From Acidiferrobacter sp. (lineage in GTDB: Bacteria; Pseudomonadota; Gammaproteobacteria; Arenicellales; UBA868): a DNA stretch of 7,614 nucleotides. The notes beneath the pieces were generated by a model, which did not search any database, was not told where the DNA came from, and was given only the letters and a program-made list of their open reading frames with translations. Positions 1 through 5,756 of the stretch are shown piece after piece (position 1 is the first letter of the stretch; each line of letters begins with the position of its first letter). The position numbers and the translations under genes are program-made. The stretch spans positions 1 through 7,614 of the forward strand of contig NZKZ01000140.1 in NCBI GenBank assembly GCA_002694065.1, in the 5' to 3' direction.

Positions 1-210
1 AGATCTGCGAGCCCACTTGGTCGCAACACCTGACCTCGCAGGTTTATTGAAAAGCGATCATCTGCGCTTTCAGGTGCGACGAATTGATTCTCAGCGCTGA
101 TAGGCTAAACGGGGCGTAGCAAGGCCATCGTGGTGCGGTTAGACTTCACTGCAACAGCGCACTTCTGAGCGTTGTCCACATTCCCCCTTATCCTCCTGGA
201 ACCTCCGAAC
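1..210. other. Leading region without a confident gene
   Basis: No complete gene is supported here. In the + frame beginning at base 2 the sequence stays open for 32 codons up to a TGA at 98-100, so it could be the 3' end of a gene that starts before the window. The predicted tail (ending ...FQVRRIDSQR) matches no family I recognise and its third-base composition is not strongly coding. The other two + frames close early, at 31-33 and 48-50. Bases 101-210 would then hold the promoter and leader of the NYN-domain gene. I see no convincing -35/-10 pair there. Confidence 0.4.
20..80. repeat. Imperfect inverted repeat
   Basis: The left arm at 20-33 (GTCGCA, then ACA, then CCTGA) is complementary to the right arm at 70-80 (TCAGGTGCGAC). 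This gives 11 pairs interrupted by a three-base bulge, around a loop of 36 bases. No T-run follows the right arm, so it does not look like a simple intrinsic terminator. A smaller 5-base stem (ACCTG 28-32 with CAGGT 39-43) lies inside and shares bases with the left arm. It could be an RNA structure at the end of an upstream transcript, or chance. Confidence 0.35.
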
Positions 211-1011
211 ATGAGCAACGATAACTCCTCGCAGAACATGGCGATTTTCTGTGACTTTGAGAACATCGCGCTCGGCGTGCGTGATTTCAGCGATAAACCT
301 TTCAGCATGAAGCTGGTTCTGGAGAGGTTGCTGCTGAAAGGCAACATCGTGGTCAAAAAGGCTTATGCCGACTGGGACCGTTACCAGAGTTTCAAGGCTC
401 CGATGCATGAGGCAGCATTCGAGTTGATCGAAATTCCCCACGTACGACAGTCCGGTAAAAACTCTGCTGATATCCGGATGGTCGTTGACGCACTGGATCT
501 TTGCTACACCAAGTCCCACGTGAATACCTTCGTTATTTTGAGCGGGGACTCCGATTTTTCTCCGCTGGTCAGCAAGCTTCGCGAAAACAACAAGACGGTG
601 GTGGGGGTGGGGGTCAAAAGTTCCACCTCGGACCTACTGACATCCAACTGCGACGAATTCATTTTCTACGATGACCTGGCTGGGCGTGCGGGTCCCACGC
701 GCAAGAAAAAAGCCAAGGCGAAAAGCAAGAAAAAGAAATCGGCGATGAGTGAGGATGAAAAGCGCCGTCAGGAGGCCATCGATATGGTGATGGCGACGCT
801 GGATGACATCTTCGAGGAACGCGGCGACGGCACTCAGGTCTGGGGCTCCATGATCAAGCAGACACTGAAGCGCCGCCAGCCCGGATTCAGCGAGCGGTAC
901 CATGGCTTCCCGTCGTTCGGTGCGCTTCTGGAGGAAGCCGCCAGTCGCGGATTGCTGCAGCTTCAGCACGACGAGAAGTCAGGCGGTTATATCGTCACCG
1001 GAGCATCTTGA
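211..1011 (+). CDS. NYN-domain (PIN-like) protein with C-terminal LOTUS/OST-HTH-like domain
   Basis: This 266-residue protein has an N-terminal NYN domain, a PIN-like nuclease fold, over about residues 9-160. The acidic residues expected at the metal site are visible: D15 in FCDFENI, D87 in SADIRMVVDAL, and D113 and D115 in LSGDSDF. A lysine-rich linker follows (about 164-177), then a region of about 185-263 resembling a LOTUS/OST-HTH RNA-binding fold, with the typical GFPSFGALLEEA and RGLLQL segments. The family includes LabA/DUF88 proteins, and the NYN plus OST-HTH order recalls eukaryotic MARF1/limkain. The likely role is RNA binding or cleavage in the cytoplasm, but the substrate of bacterial members is largely unknown. 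I chose ATG at 211 because homology to the NYN core begins just after it; a TTG at 172 in the same frame would add a proline-rich extension unlike the family. The Shine-Dalgarno signal is weak (CTGGA about 15 bases upstream). The small gene at 1097 follows after 85 bases and may be cotranscribed. Confidence 0.9.
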   Translation: MSNDNSSQNMAIFCDFENIALGVRDFSDKPFSMKLVLERLLLKGNIVVKKAYADWDRYQSFKAPMHEAAFELIEIPHVRQSGKNSADIRMVVDALDLCYTKSHVNTFVILSGDSDFSPLVSKLRENNKTVVGVGVKSSTSDLLTSNCDEFIFYDDLAGRAGPTRKKKAKAKSKKKKSAMSEDEKRRQEAIDMVMATLDDIFEERGDGTQVWGSMIKQTLKRRQPGFSERYHGFPSFGALLEEAASRGLLQLQHDEKSGGYIVTGAS

Positions 1012-1096
1012 TCAGAAGTTGTCAGCCTGGTCATTCACCTGGCGGTGGCCTGCAGACATGAAGAAATTCGTTGAAGCGACAAGCGATAAAAGATAG

Positions 1097-1345
1097 ATGA
1101 AGGGATTTGTACCGCCCGATGCCGAGACGAATGTTTCTCAGGAACATTGGGCGGTGATTTATATGCCCGGCCGCAACCGACAGCGCTATCCCGCAAACTG
1201 CGTCAGGCTGATGGGGTCTGAAGAAGAAGCCCGAGCCGAAGGCCGACCCGCGCAACGCCTCTTTCCTGCGCGAGTCCTTGGCCCTTCCAAGTCCTCTGAA
1301 GGTCAGGAGGTCTACTACCTTGTGGAGTGGTTAGCGCCGCAATAG
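1097..1345 (+). CDS. Conserved-looking small protein of unknown function (82 aa)
   Basis: I cannot assign a function. The 82-residue product is soluble-looking, with no signal peptide or membrane segment. It has a central basic stretch (YMPGRNRQRYPANCVRL), an acidic and alanine-rich middle (EEEARAEG) and an end rich in aromatics (EVYYLVEWLAPQ). This orderly composition, and codon use like the neighbours, argue that it is a real gene rather than a chance frame. The start is fixed on the 5' side because an in-frame TAG directly precedes the ATG. No clear Shine-Dalgarno sequence is present, only the A-rich AAGCGATAAAAG. It lies 85 bases after the NYN-domain gene on the same strand and ends 12 bases before the stop of the opposing photolyase gene. 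I have an impression of similar short proteins in Marinobacter-like genomes but cannot verify it. Confidence 0.7.
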   Translation: MKGFVPPDAETNVSQEHWAVIYMPGRNRQRYPANCVRLMGSEEEARAEGRPAQRLFPARVLGPSKSSEGQEVYYLVEWLAPQ

Positions 1346-1357
1346 CGATTACGGCGA

Positions 1358-2794
1358 TCAAGCGGTCGACGACTTCAGTGTTTCAAGCGCCGCGAGCGCC
1401 CGCTTGCGGCCCACATCCGGTTCGACGAGCGGCATCGGGTACGTTTCGCCCAGCCGAATTCCAGCGTTCCGGAGTACTTCTTCGTCCGCGAGCCAGGGCG
1501 CATGCAGGTAGCGGTCAGGCAGGCGCGCCAGTTCCGGAATCCAGCGACGCACGTATCGGCCGTCTGCATCGAATTTTTGCCCCTGCAGAACCGGGTTGAA
1601 GATCCTGAAATACGGGGCGGCATCTGCGCCACATCCCGCTACCCACTGCCAACCCGCTACATTGTTTGCCAGATCCGCATCAACCAGAGTGTCCCAGAAC
1701 CAGGCCTCACCCTGTTGCCAGTGGATCAGCAGGTGTTTAACGAGTACCGAGGCGGCAACCATACGAACGCGGTTGTGCATCCAACCGGTTTGCCACAGTT
1801 GACGCATTCCGGCATCGACGATGGGAAACCCCGTTCGACCTAATTGCCAGGCCCTGAGCAGTGCAGAGTTATCCTCCCAGGGAAAATCCACGAACTCCGG
1901 GCGGAAGGGTTTTTCAGGCAGGTGGGGAAAATGAAACAGCAGGTGGGCGCTGAATTCACGCCAGCCCACTTCGCGTTGGAATGAGGCTGCTCCCCGGCTC
2001 GGCTTTTGTCCTGAGATAGTTACCCCGGCATAAGCCTGTGCCGCGCTGATGTTGCCGAAATGCAAGTAGGGAGAGAGCCGGGAGGTCCCATCCTCTGCCG
2101 GAAAGTTGCGGTGATCGCTGTACGCAGAGGCCTTTGCGGCAAACTGTTCCAGCATGGCGTGGCCGGCAATTTCTCCGGGCTGCCATGTCTGCGCGATGCG
2201 GGTCGCCCAGTTCGGCTGTGAGGGCAGCAGGTTCCAGTCCTCCAGGTGGTCTCCGTCAGGCAGATCCACCGAAAATCGCGGCGATACCGGGCCGGTGGGG
2301 ATACGCATCTTGGTGCGACTGGCAAGGCACTGTTTCCAAAAAGGGGTAAAAACGCGAAAGGGTGCGCCGCTGCGGTTTTGAATCTCCTCGGGAGACAAGA
2401 GCAAATTTCCTTCAAAACCCTGCGCGCCGATGCCATGAGCCTCGAGGGCGGAGATCAACGCCGCTTCATCCCGCCGGCAATGAGGTTCTACGGCTCGGCT
2501 GAAGAACACCGCACCGGCTTGGAGTTCAAGAGCAAGTTCGGTTAGCACACTGACGGGATTGCCGTGTCTCAGCAACAGACGACCATTGCGCTCACGGATG
2601 CGGTGATCAAGCTCGGCGAGGCTGTGGTGCAGCCACCAGCGGCTGGCGGCTCCCGGTCGGCGCGTATGCGTGTCACGGGTGTCCAGCACGTAGCAGGGGA
2701 TAACCGCTCTGCCGCCCGCTTCCGCTGCCGCGAAAGCCGGGTGATCACTCAGTCTTTGGTCCTGACGCAGCCAGACGATAATAGGGGAGTTCAA
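1358..2794 (-). CDS. phrB: Deoxyribodipyrimidine photolyase (class I CPD type)
   Basis: This 478-residue cytoplasmic flavoenzyme uses blue or near-UV light to split cyclobutane pyrimidine dimers in DNA. The N-terminal alpha/beta antenna domain starts with IVWLRQDQRLSDHPA (about 5-20). The C-terminal FAD-binding domain carries GRTGFPIVDAGMRQL, WMHNRVRM, DADLANNVAGWQW and APYFRIFNPVLQGQKFD. The electron-transfer tryptophans fall at W306, W359 and W382, the same numbers as in E. coli PhrB, and N378, which faces the flavin in CPD photolyases, is kept. Length fits the family (about 470-480). The start must be the TTG at 2794: an in-frame TAA lies two codons upstream and no later start keeps the first strand. 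No good Shine-Dalgarno sequence is seen, so translation may be weak or regulated. The gene diverges from the DUF1295 gene. A cryptochrome-like role is possible, but the motifs favour repair. The antenna cofactor cannot be read from sequence alone. Confidence 0.95.
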   Translation of the reverse strand: MNSPIIVWLRQDQRLSDHPAFAAAEAGGRAVIPCYVLDTRDTHTRRPGAASRWWLHHSLAELDHRIRERNGRLLLRHGNPVSVLTELALELQAGAVFFSRAVEPHCRRDEAALISALEAHGIGAQGFEGNLLLSPEEIQNRSGAPFRVFTPFWKQCLASRTKMRIPTGPVSPRFSVDLPDGDHLEDWNLLPSQPNWATRIAQTWQPGEIAGHAMLEQFAAKASAYSDHRNFPAEDGTSRLSPYLHFGNISAAQAYAGVTISGQKPSRGAASFQREVGWREFSAHLLFHFPHLPEKPFRPEFVDFPWEDNSALLRAWQLGRTGFPIVDAGMRQLWQTGWMHNRVRMVAASVLVKHLLIHWQQGEAWFWDTLVDADLANNVAGWQWVAGCGADAAPYFRIFNPVLQGQKFDADGRYVRRWIPELARLPDRYLHAPWLADEEVLRNAGIRLGETYPMPLVEPDVGRKRALAALETLKSSTA

Positions 2795-2918
2795 GTTTTA
2801 AAGTCTCGAGTCAGAAAATGACGCTCGGGCCGCGCGCTCCAAGGCAAAACGTTGACGCGCATGGCGTATTCACGAAGACAATGACAGAATTGAAGTGTAA
2901 GTCTTGAACGCGAAATAA
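2795..2918. promoter_or_regulatory. Divergent intergenic region, photolyase / DUF1295
   Basis: These 124 bases must hold the promoters of both the minus-strand photolyase and the plus-strand DUF1295 gene. On the plus strand TTGACG at 2852-2857 matches a sigma-70 -35 box well, but the best following -10-like hexamer (GACAAT, 2877-2882) is poor and 19 bases away, so the assignment is weak. I looked for the TGATCC-type -35 of ChrR-partnered ECF sigma factors, which often control such genes, and did not find it on either strand. A GC-rich core (about 2825-2840) is flanked by AT-richer ends. No LexA-like box is visible. Confidence 0.4.
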
Positions 2919-3686
2919 ATGTTAAGCCCTCCCTTTTCTCTCGCTCTCCTTTGCTGCGCGCTCATCGCCTTCATTGCGTGGGTGGTCAGCCTGGCCAAGC
3001 GCGATGCAGGTGTCGCCGATGTGTTCTGGCCCTGGCTCGCCGTAGCGAGCGCTCTGGTTTATGCCCAAGATGCCTGGCCGCCCGGCGGCATTGCCGGGAT
3101 TACCCTGGCGGCGATCGTGATATCCGCGCTTCGCCTGTCGGCGATGGTTATCGTGCGCACCGCCCGTAATGGGGAAGACAGGCGCTATACCGAGATCCGC
3201 TCGGGCTGGGGCCCAGGATTCGGGATAAAAAGCCTGCCGGGTATATTCCTGCTGCAAGGCGCGATGGGTTTTGTTGCAGCGATCCCGCTAGCGGTTGTCA
3301 TGACCCGCACCGACGGTTTGCTGTGGGCGGATGCATTGATGCTGGGATTGTGGCTGTCCGGATTTTTCATCCAAACGGTTGCTGACCATCAATTGGCAAA
3401 GTTTTCAAAAGGAGATGACGGCACTGGGGTGCTGAAGACCGGCCTGTGGCGATACAGTCGGCACCCGAACTACTTCGGGGAGTTGTGCATGGCCTGGTCG
3501 GTTTTCGGTCTGGCCCTGATTGGCGGCGGGGGATGGACAGTTTTTGCGCCCTTGCTGATGACCTGGTCCATTCTCAGATTCACGGGGGTAGCCCGGATGG
3601 AGCAGGCAATGCCGTCTCGGCGCCCGGACTATTCGGCTTACGCCAGTGTCACCAGCGCCCTGATTCCCTGGCCGCCGCGGCGGTAA
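2919..3686 (+). CDS. DUF1295 family integral membrane protein
   Basis: This 255-residue protein is very hydrophobic, with about six membrane segments: near 6-25, 35-50, 57-75, 108-127, 135-153 and 190-215. It belongs to the DUF1295 family, in the superfamily of steroid 5-alpha-reductases and isoprenylcysteine methyltransferases. The marks are RRDAGVADVFWP-like text near the start (here KRDAGVADVFWP, 27-38), EDRRYTEIRSGWG (86-98), the ADHQLAKF segment (155-162) and the hallmark GLWRYSRHPNYFGE (175-188). By analogy it may be an NAD(P)H-dependent reductase acting on a lipid or polyisoprenoid, but no substrate is established for the bacterial family. DUF1295 genes recur beside COG2907 oxidoreductases and cyclopropane synthases in proteobacteria, which supports a fatty acid modification role here. 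The ATG at 2919 gives the expected hydrophobic N-terminus; its Shine-Dalgarno sequence is poor. The response regulator gene starts 71 bases later, so cotranscription is possible but not certain. Confidence 0.9.
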   Translation: MLSPPFSLALLCCALIAFIAWVVSLAKRDAGVADVFWPWLAVASALVYAQDAWPPGGIAGITLAAIVISALRLSAMVIVRTARNGEDRRYTEIRSGWGPGFGIKSLPGIFLLQGAMGFVAAIPLAVVMTRTDGLLWADALMLGLWLSGFFIQTVADHQLAKFSKGDDGTGVLKTGLWRYSRHPNYFGELCMAWSVFGLALIGGGGWTVFAPLLMTWSILRFTGVARMEQAMPSRRPDYSAYASVTSALIPWPPRR

Positions 3687-3690
3687 ACGC

Positions 3691-3717
3691 ACCGGTTCAC
3701 ACGGTGATCACGGTCAA
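3691..3717 (+). promoter_or_regulatory. Three tandem 9-base repeats, candidate response-regulator operator
   Basis: Three consecutive imperfect 9-base units occupy 3691-3699 (ACCGGTTCA), 3700-3708 (CACGGTGAT) and 3709-3717 (CACGGTCAA). CGGT recurs in exact phase at 3693, 3702 and 3711, and a further CGGT lies at 3681, out of phase. The middle of the array also forms the palindrome GTGATCAC (3704-3711). OmpR-family regulators bind tandem direct repeats, usually with a 10-11 base period, so this could be an autoregulatory site; the 9-base period is a little short. A weak -10-like TTTAAA at 3737-3742 would place the repeats over and upstream of the -35 region. Function is inferred only. Confidence 0.4.
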
Positions 3718-3757
3718 ACCACAGAATTAGCGATCATTTAAATTGGATACTGAAATT

Positions 3758-4465
3758 ATGGAAGTCCAAACCAAGGGCAGTGTGCTGCTCGTCGAAGACC
3801 ACCAGGACATTGCTGAACTCGTCTACGATTACATGGAGGATGTCGGGTACGAACTCGACTACGCTCCAGACGGAGAGGTCGGCATCAACCTTGTGGCGCA
3901 AAACGATTACGACGCGATTATTCTTGATCTGATGTTGCCCCGTCGAGACGGTCTGTCGATGTGCCGGGAGCTTCGCGAAAAAATGGGAAAGACGACTCCC
4001 GTACTGATGCTCACCGCACGGGATACGCTGGAGGACAAACTCAAGGGGTTTGAGTTTGGAGCGGATGACTACCTCGTTAAACCCTTTGAGATTGAAGAGC
4101 TCGAGGCAAGAGTTCGGGTGCTGATTCGCCGAGGCCACTCGACTCCGTCGGCCGAGGATACGCTTCGCGTCGGTGGAATTGAGTTCGATCAGAACTCTCT
4201 CGTCGTGAAGCGGGACGAACAGGAACTCATCCTCTCCCCGATCGGCTACAAGTTACTCAAAATCCTCATGGAGCGCTCGCCGGGCGTGGTGTCCAGACAG
4301 GATGTGGAGCGGGAGATCTGGGGTGACATGCTGCCTGACAGTGATACCCTTCGCAGCCACATGTACAACCTGCGAAAAGTCATCGATAAGCCTTTCGACA
4401 AGTCCTATCTGCAGACCCTGCCGGGGATCGGCTACCGACTATGTGACCCGGATGCCGCCCATTAG
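3758..4465 (+). CDS. OmpR-family DNA-binding response regulator
   Basis: This 235-residue transcription factor has a receiver domain (about 7-118) and a winged-helix DNA-binding domain (about 134-230). Receiver residues are complete: acidic pair E13/D14 in LLVEDHQD, phosphorylated D57 in IILDLMLPRRDG, switch T86 in LMLTARD, and K108 in DYLVKPF. The C-terminal domain shows ELILSPIGYKLLKILMERSPGVVSRQ, the recognition region SDTLRSHMYNLRKVID, and the wing LPGIGYRL, as in OmpR/PhoB proteins. It should be phosphorylated by the kinase encoded next to it, whose gene overlaps by 14 bases. I chose ATG at 3758; a TTG at 3743 in frame would add five residues and has no better ribosome site. GGA at 3745-3747 is a weak Shine-Dalgarno candidate. 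Position ahead of a desaturase and a lipid-type oxidoreductase suggests membrane lipid genes as targets, which is inference. The exact orthologue is not recognised, so no symbol is given. Confidence 0.95.
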   Translation: MEVQTKGSVLLVEDHQDIAELVYDYMEDVGYELDYAPDGEVGINLVAQNDYDAIILDLMLPRRDGLSMCRELREKMGKTTPVLMLTARDTLEDKLKGFEFGADDYLVKPFEIEELEARVRVLIRRGHSTPSAEDTLRVGGIEFDQNSLVVKRDEQELILSPIGYKLLKILMERSPGVVSRQDVEREIWGDMLPDSDTLRSHMYNLRKVIDKPFDKSYLQTLPGIGYRLCDPDAAH

Positions 4466-5747
4466 GACGGGGGGAGTCCGGCGTTTTTCCCGGACGATCA
4501 CGTTTCACCTCCTGCTGGTGGTTTTTGCGGCCATCCTCGGCACCTGGGGCGCCGGTTGGGTCATGAAAGAGCTTCTGGTTCGGCAGGCCCTTGATACGGA
4601 GGCCGAGTATTTCTGGGATCACCGGAAAAAAAACGCGTCCTTTCCCCTGCCTGACACCCGTAACCTGACGGCCTATTTTTCGGATTCTGTTGATACGCCA
4701 GAGGTGTTGCGGGATCTTAGTCCCGGCTTTCATGACATGACGGGGCATCATCATTCCTACAACGTGCTGGTCTCAGAGCGCGACGGAGAAAGGCTCGTTC
4801 TGGTTTTCGAGGGAGAACAGGTTAGGGCGTTAACACTGTGGTTTGGCCTCGTGCCGCTGGCGCTGGTGCTGATCGTGGTCTATGTGTCGTTGTATCTGGT
4901 CTATCGCGTATACCGCAGCTCGGTCTCGCCGGTGGTCAGGCTCGCCGATCAGGTCGAGTCACTGCAATTGGAGGCATCACAACATCCCGATTTTGACGTC
5001 AGTGATCTGCCCGACGGTACGGATCGGGAAATTGTGGTGTTGGGGGACGCGCTGAAACATCTTGTCGAGCGGGTGAATGCCTTTGTGGCGCGCGAGCGTG
5101 AGTTTACCCGCGATGTGAGTCATGAACTGAGAAGTCCGTTAACCGTGATGCGTGTCGCCTGTGATCTCGCACTCAAGGACAATGCGCTGTCCGATCGGGC
5201 GAGAAAATCGGTGACCAAGATCCAGCGGGCGGCGGTCCAGATGACCAACCTCGTTGAAGCCTTCCTGCTTTTGGCACGTGAGCCGGATCGTGATATCGAG
5301 GCCAACATGGTCTGTATCAATGATCTCCTCGCGGAGGAAGTGGATCGGGCCTCAATTCTGTTGGAGAATCGGTCGGTTGAGTTGAAAACTGATTTCTTTA
5401 ACCGACTGCTGGTTAGAGCCCCCGAGCGTGTTGTCTCGGTCCTGCTCGGCAATTTATTGCGTAATGCCTGTACCTACACTGACGAAGGCTCAGTGCTCGT
5501 TTCGATCAAAGGCAAAGAGGTGACGATCACCGACACGGGAATCGGCATGTCGGAGCAGGATCAGGGCCATGCGTTTCATGCCTTCAGTCGCGGCAGTCAG
5601 GCCCGTCCCGGAGGTCACGGCGTCGGACTGAATATCGTCGGCAAGCTCTCAGACCGCTTTGGCTGGCCCGTCACGCTGCGCAGTGCTCAGGGTGAGGGGA
5701 CAACAGCGTTGGTAGATTTTCCGGACGCGGTAACTGAGGATCTATAG
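4452..5747 (+). CDS. Sensor histidine kinase, partner of the preceding regulator
   Basis: This 431-residue inner-membrane kinase has the classic layout. TM1 lies at about 13-36, a periplasmic loop of about 90 residues at 37-127, and TM2 at 128-151. A HAMP-like linker follows (about 152-210), then a HisKA dimerisation domain with phosphoacceptor H224 in FTRDVSHELRSPL. The HATPase domain shows the N box (GNLLRNACTYT, N334 and N338), the G1 box DTGIGM (D361) and the G2 box GGHGVGLNI (387-395). The periplasmic sensor carries EYFWDHRKKN, FPLPDTRNLTAYF and a histidine cluster (FHDMTGHHH, 93-101); I cannot name its domain or ligand. The ATG at 4452 lies inside the regulator gene and places TM1 correctly; GTG at 4443 is an alternative. 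A frame open from 4302 would add 50 cysteine- and serine-rich residues that are only the regulator gene read out of frame. The stop codon overlaps the ribosome site of the desaturase gene, which implies coupled translation. Confidence 0.94.
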   Translation: MPPIRTGGVRRFSRTITFHLLLVVFAAILGTWGAGWVMKELLVRQALDTEAEYFWDHRKKNASFPLPDTRNLTAYFSDSVDTPEVLRDLSPGFHDMTGHHHSYNVLVSERDGERLVLVFEGEQVRALTLWFGLVPLALVLIVVYVSLYLVYRVYRSSVSPVVRLADQVESLQLEASQHPDFDVSDLPDGTDREIVVLGDALKHLVERVNAFVAREREFTRDVSHELRSPLTVMRVACDLALKDNALSDRARKSVTKIQRAAVQMTNLVEAFLLLAREPDRDIEANMVCINDLLAEEVDRASILLENRSVELKTDFFNRLLVRAPERVVSVLLGNLLRNACTYTDEGSVLVSIKGKEVTITDTGIGMSEQDQGHAFHAFSRGSQARPGGHGVGLNIVGKLSDRFGWPVTLRSAQGEGTTALVDFPDAVTEDL

Positions 5748-5749
5748 GG
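5746..5749 (+). promoter_or_regulatory. Ribosome binding site of the desaturase gene, overlapping the kinase stop
   Basis: AGGG lies seven bases before the TTG start at 5757 and shares bases with the TAG stop of the kinase gene (5745-5747). A second purine run, GAGGA, sits slightly upstream at 5736-5740. This placement supports the unusual TTG as the real start and suggests that ribosomes ending the kinase gene help start the desaturase. Confidence 0.6.
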
Positions 5750-5756
5750 CACTATT

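Noticed and set aside
172..210. TTG start at 172 for the NYN-domain gene
   Set aside because: The added 13 residues (proline and leucine rich) lie before the conserved NYN core and the ATG at 211 begins a normal N-terminus.
139..519. 126-codon minus-strand frame opposite the NYN gene
   Set aside because: It lies antisense to clearly coding sequence with conserved catalytic motifs and encodes nothing recognisable.
1036..1047. CACC/GGTG hairpin after the NYN gene as a terminator
   Set aside because: The stem has only four pairs and no T-run follows, so it is not credible as an intrinsic terminator.
2020..2436. 138-codon minus-strand frame within the photolyase gene
   Set aside because: It overlaps in another frame the photolyase coding sequence, which carries intact motifs throughout; the product has no recognisable features.
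3690..3706. CACCG/CGGTG stem after the DUF1295 gene as a terminator
   Set aside because: The stem has five pairs with no following T-run, and the same bases are better described as phased direct repeats.
3734..4138. 134-codon minus-strand frame opposite the response regulator
   Set aside because: It is a shadow of the receiver domain, whose plus-strand motifs are complete.
4302..4451. Extended start for the histidine kinase inside the regulator gene
   Set aside because: The 50 extra residues are the regulator's winged-helix coding sequence read in another frame, and TM1 sits correctly near the N-terminus from 4452.
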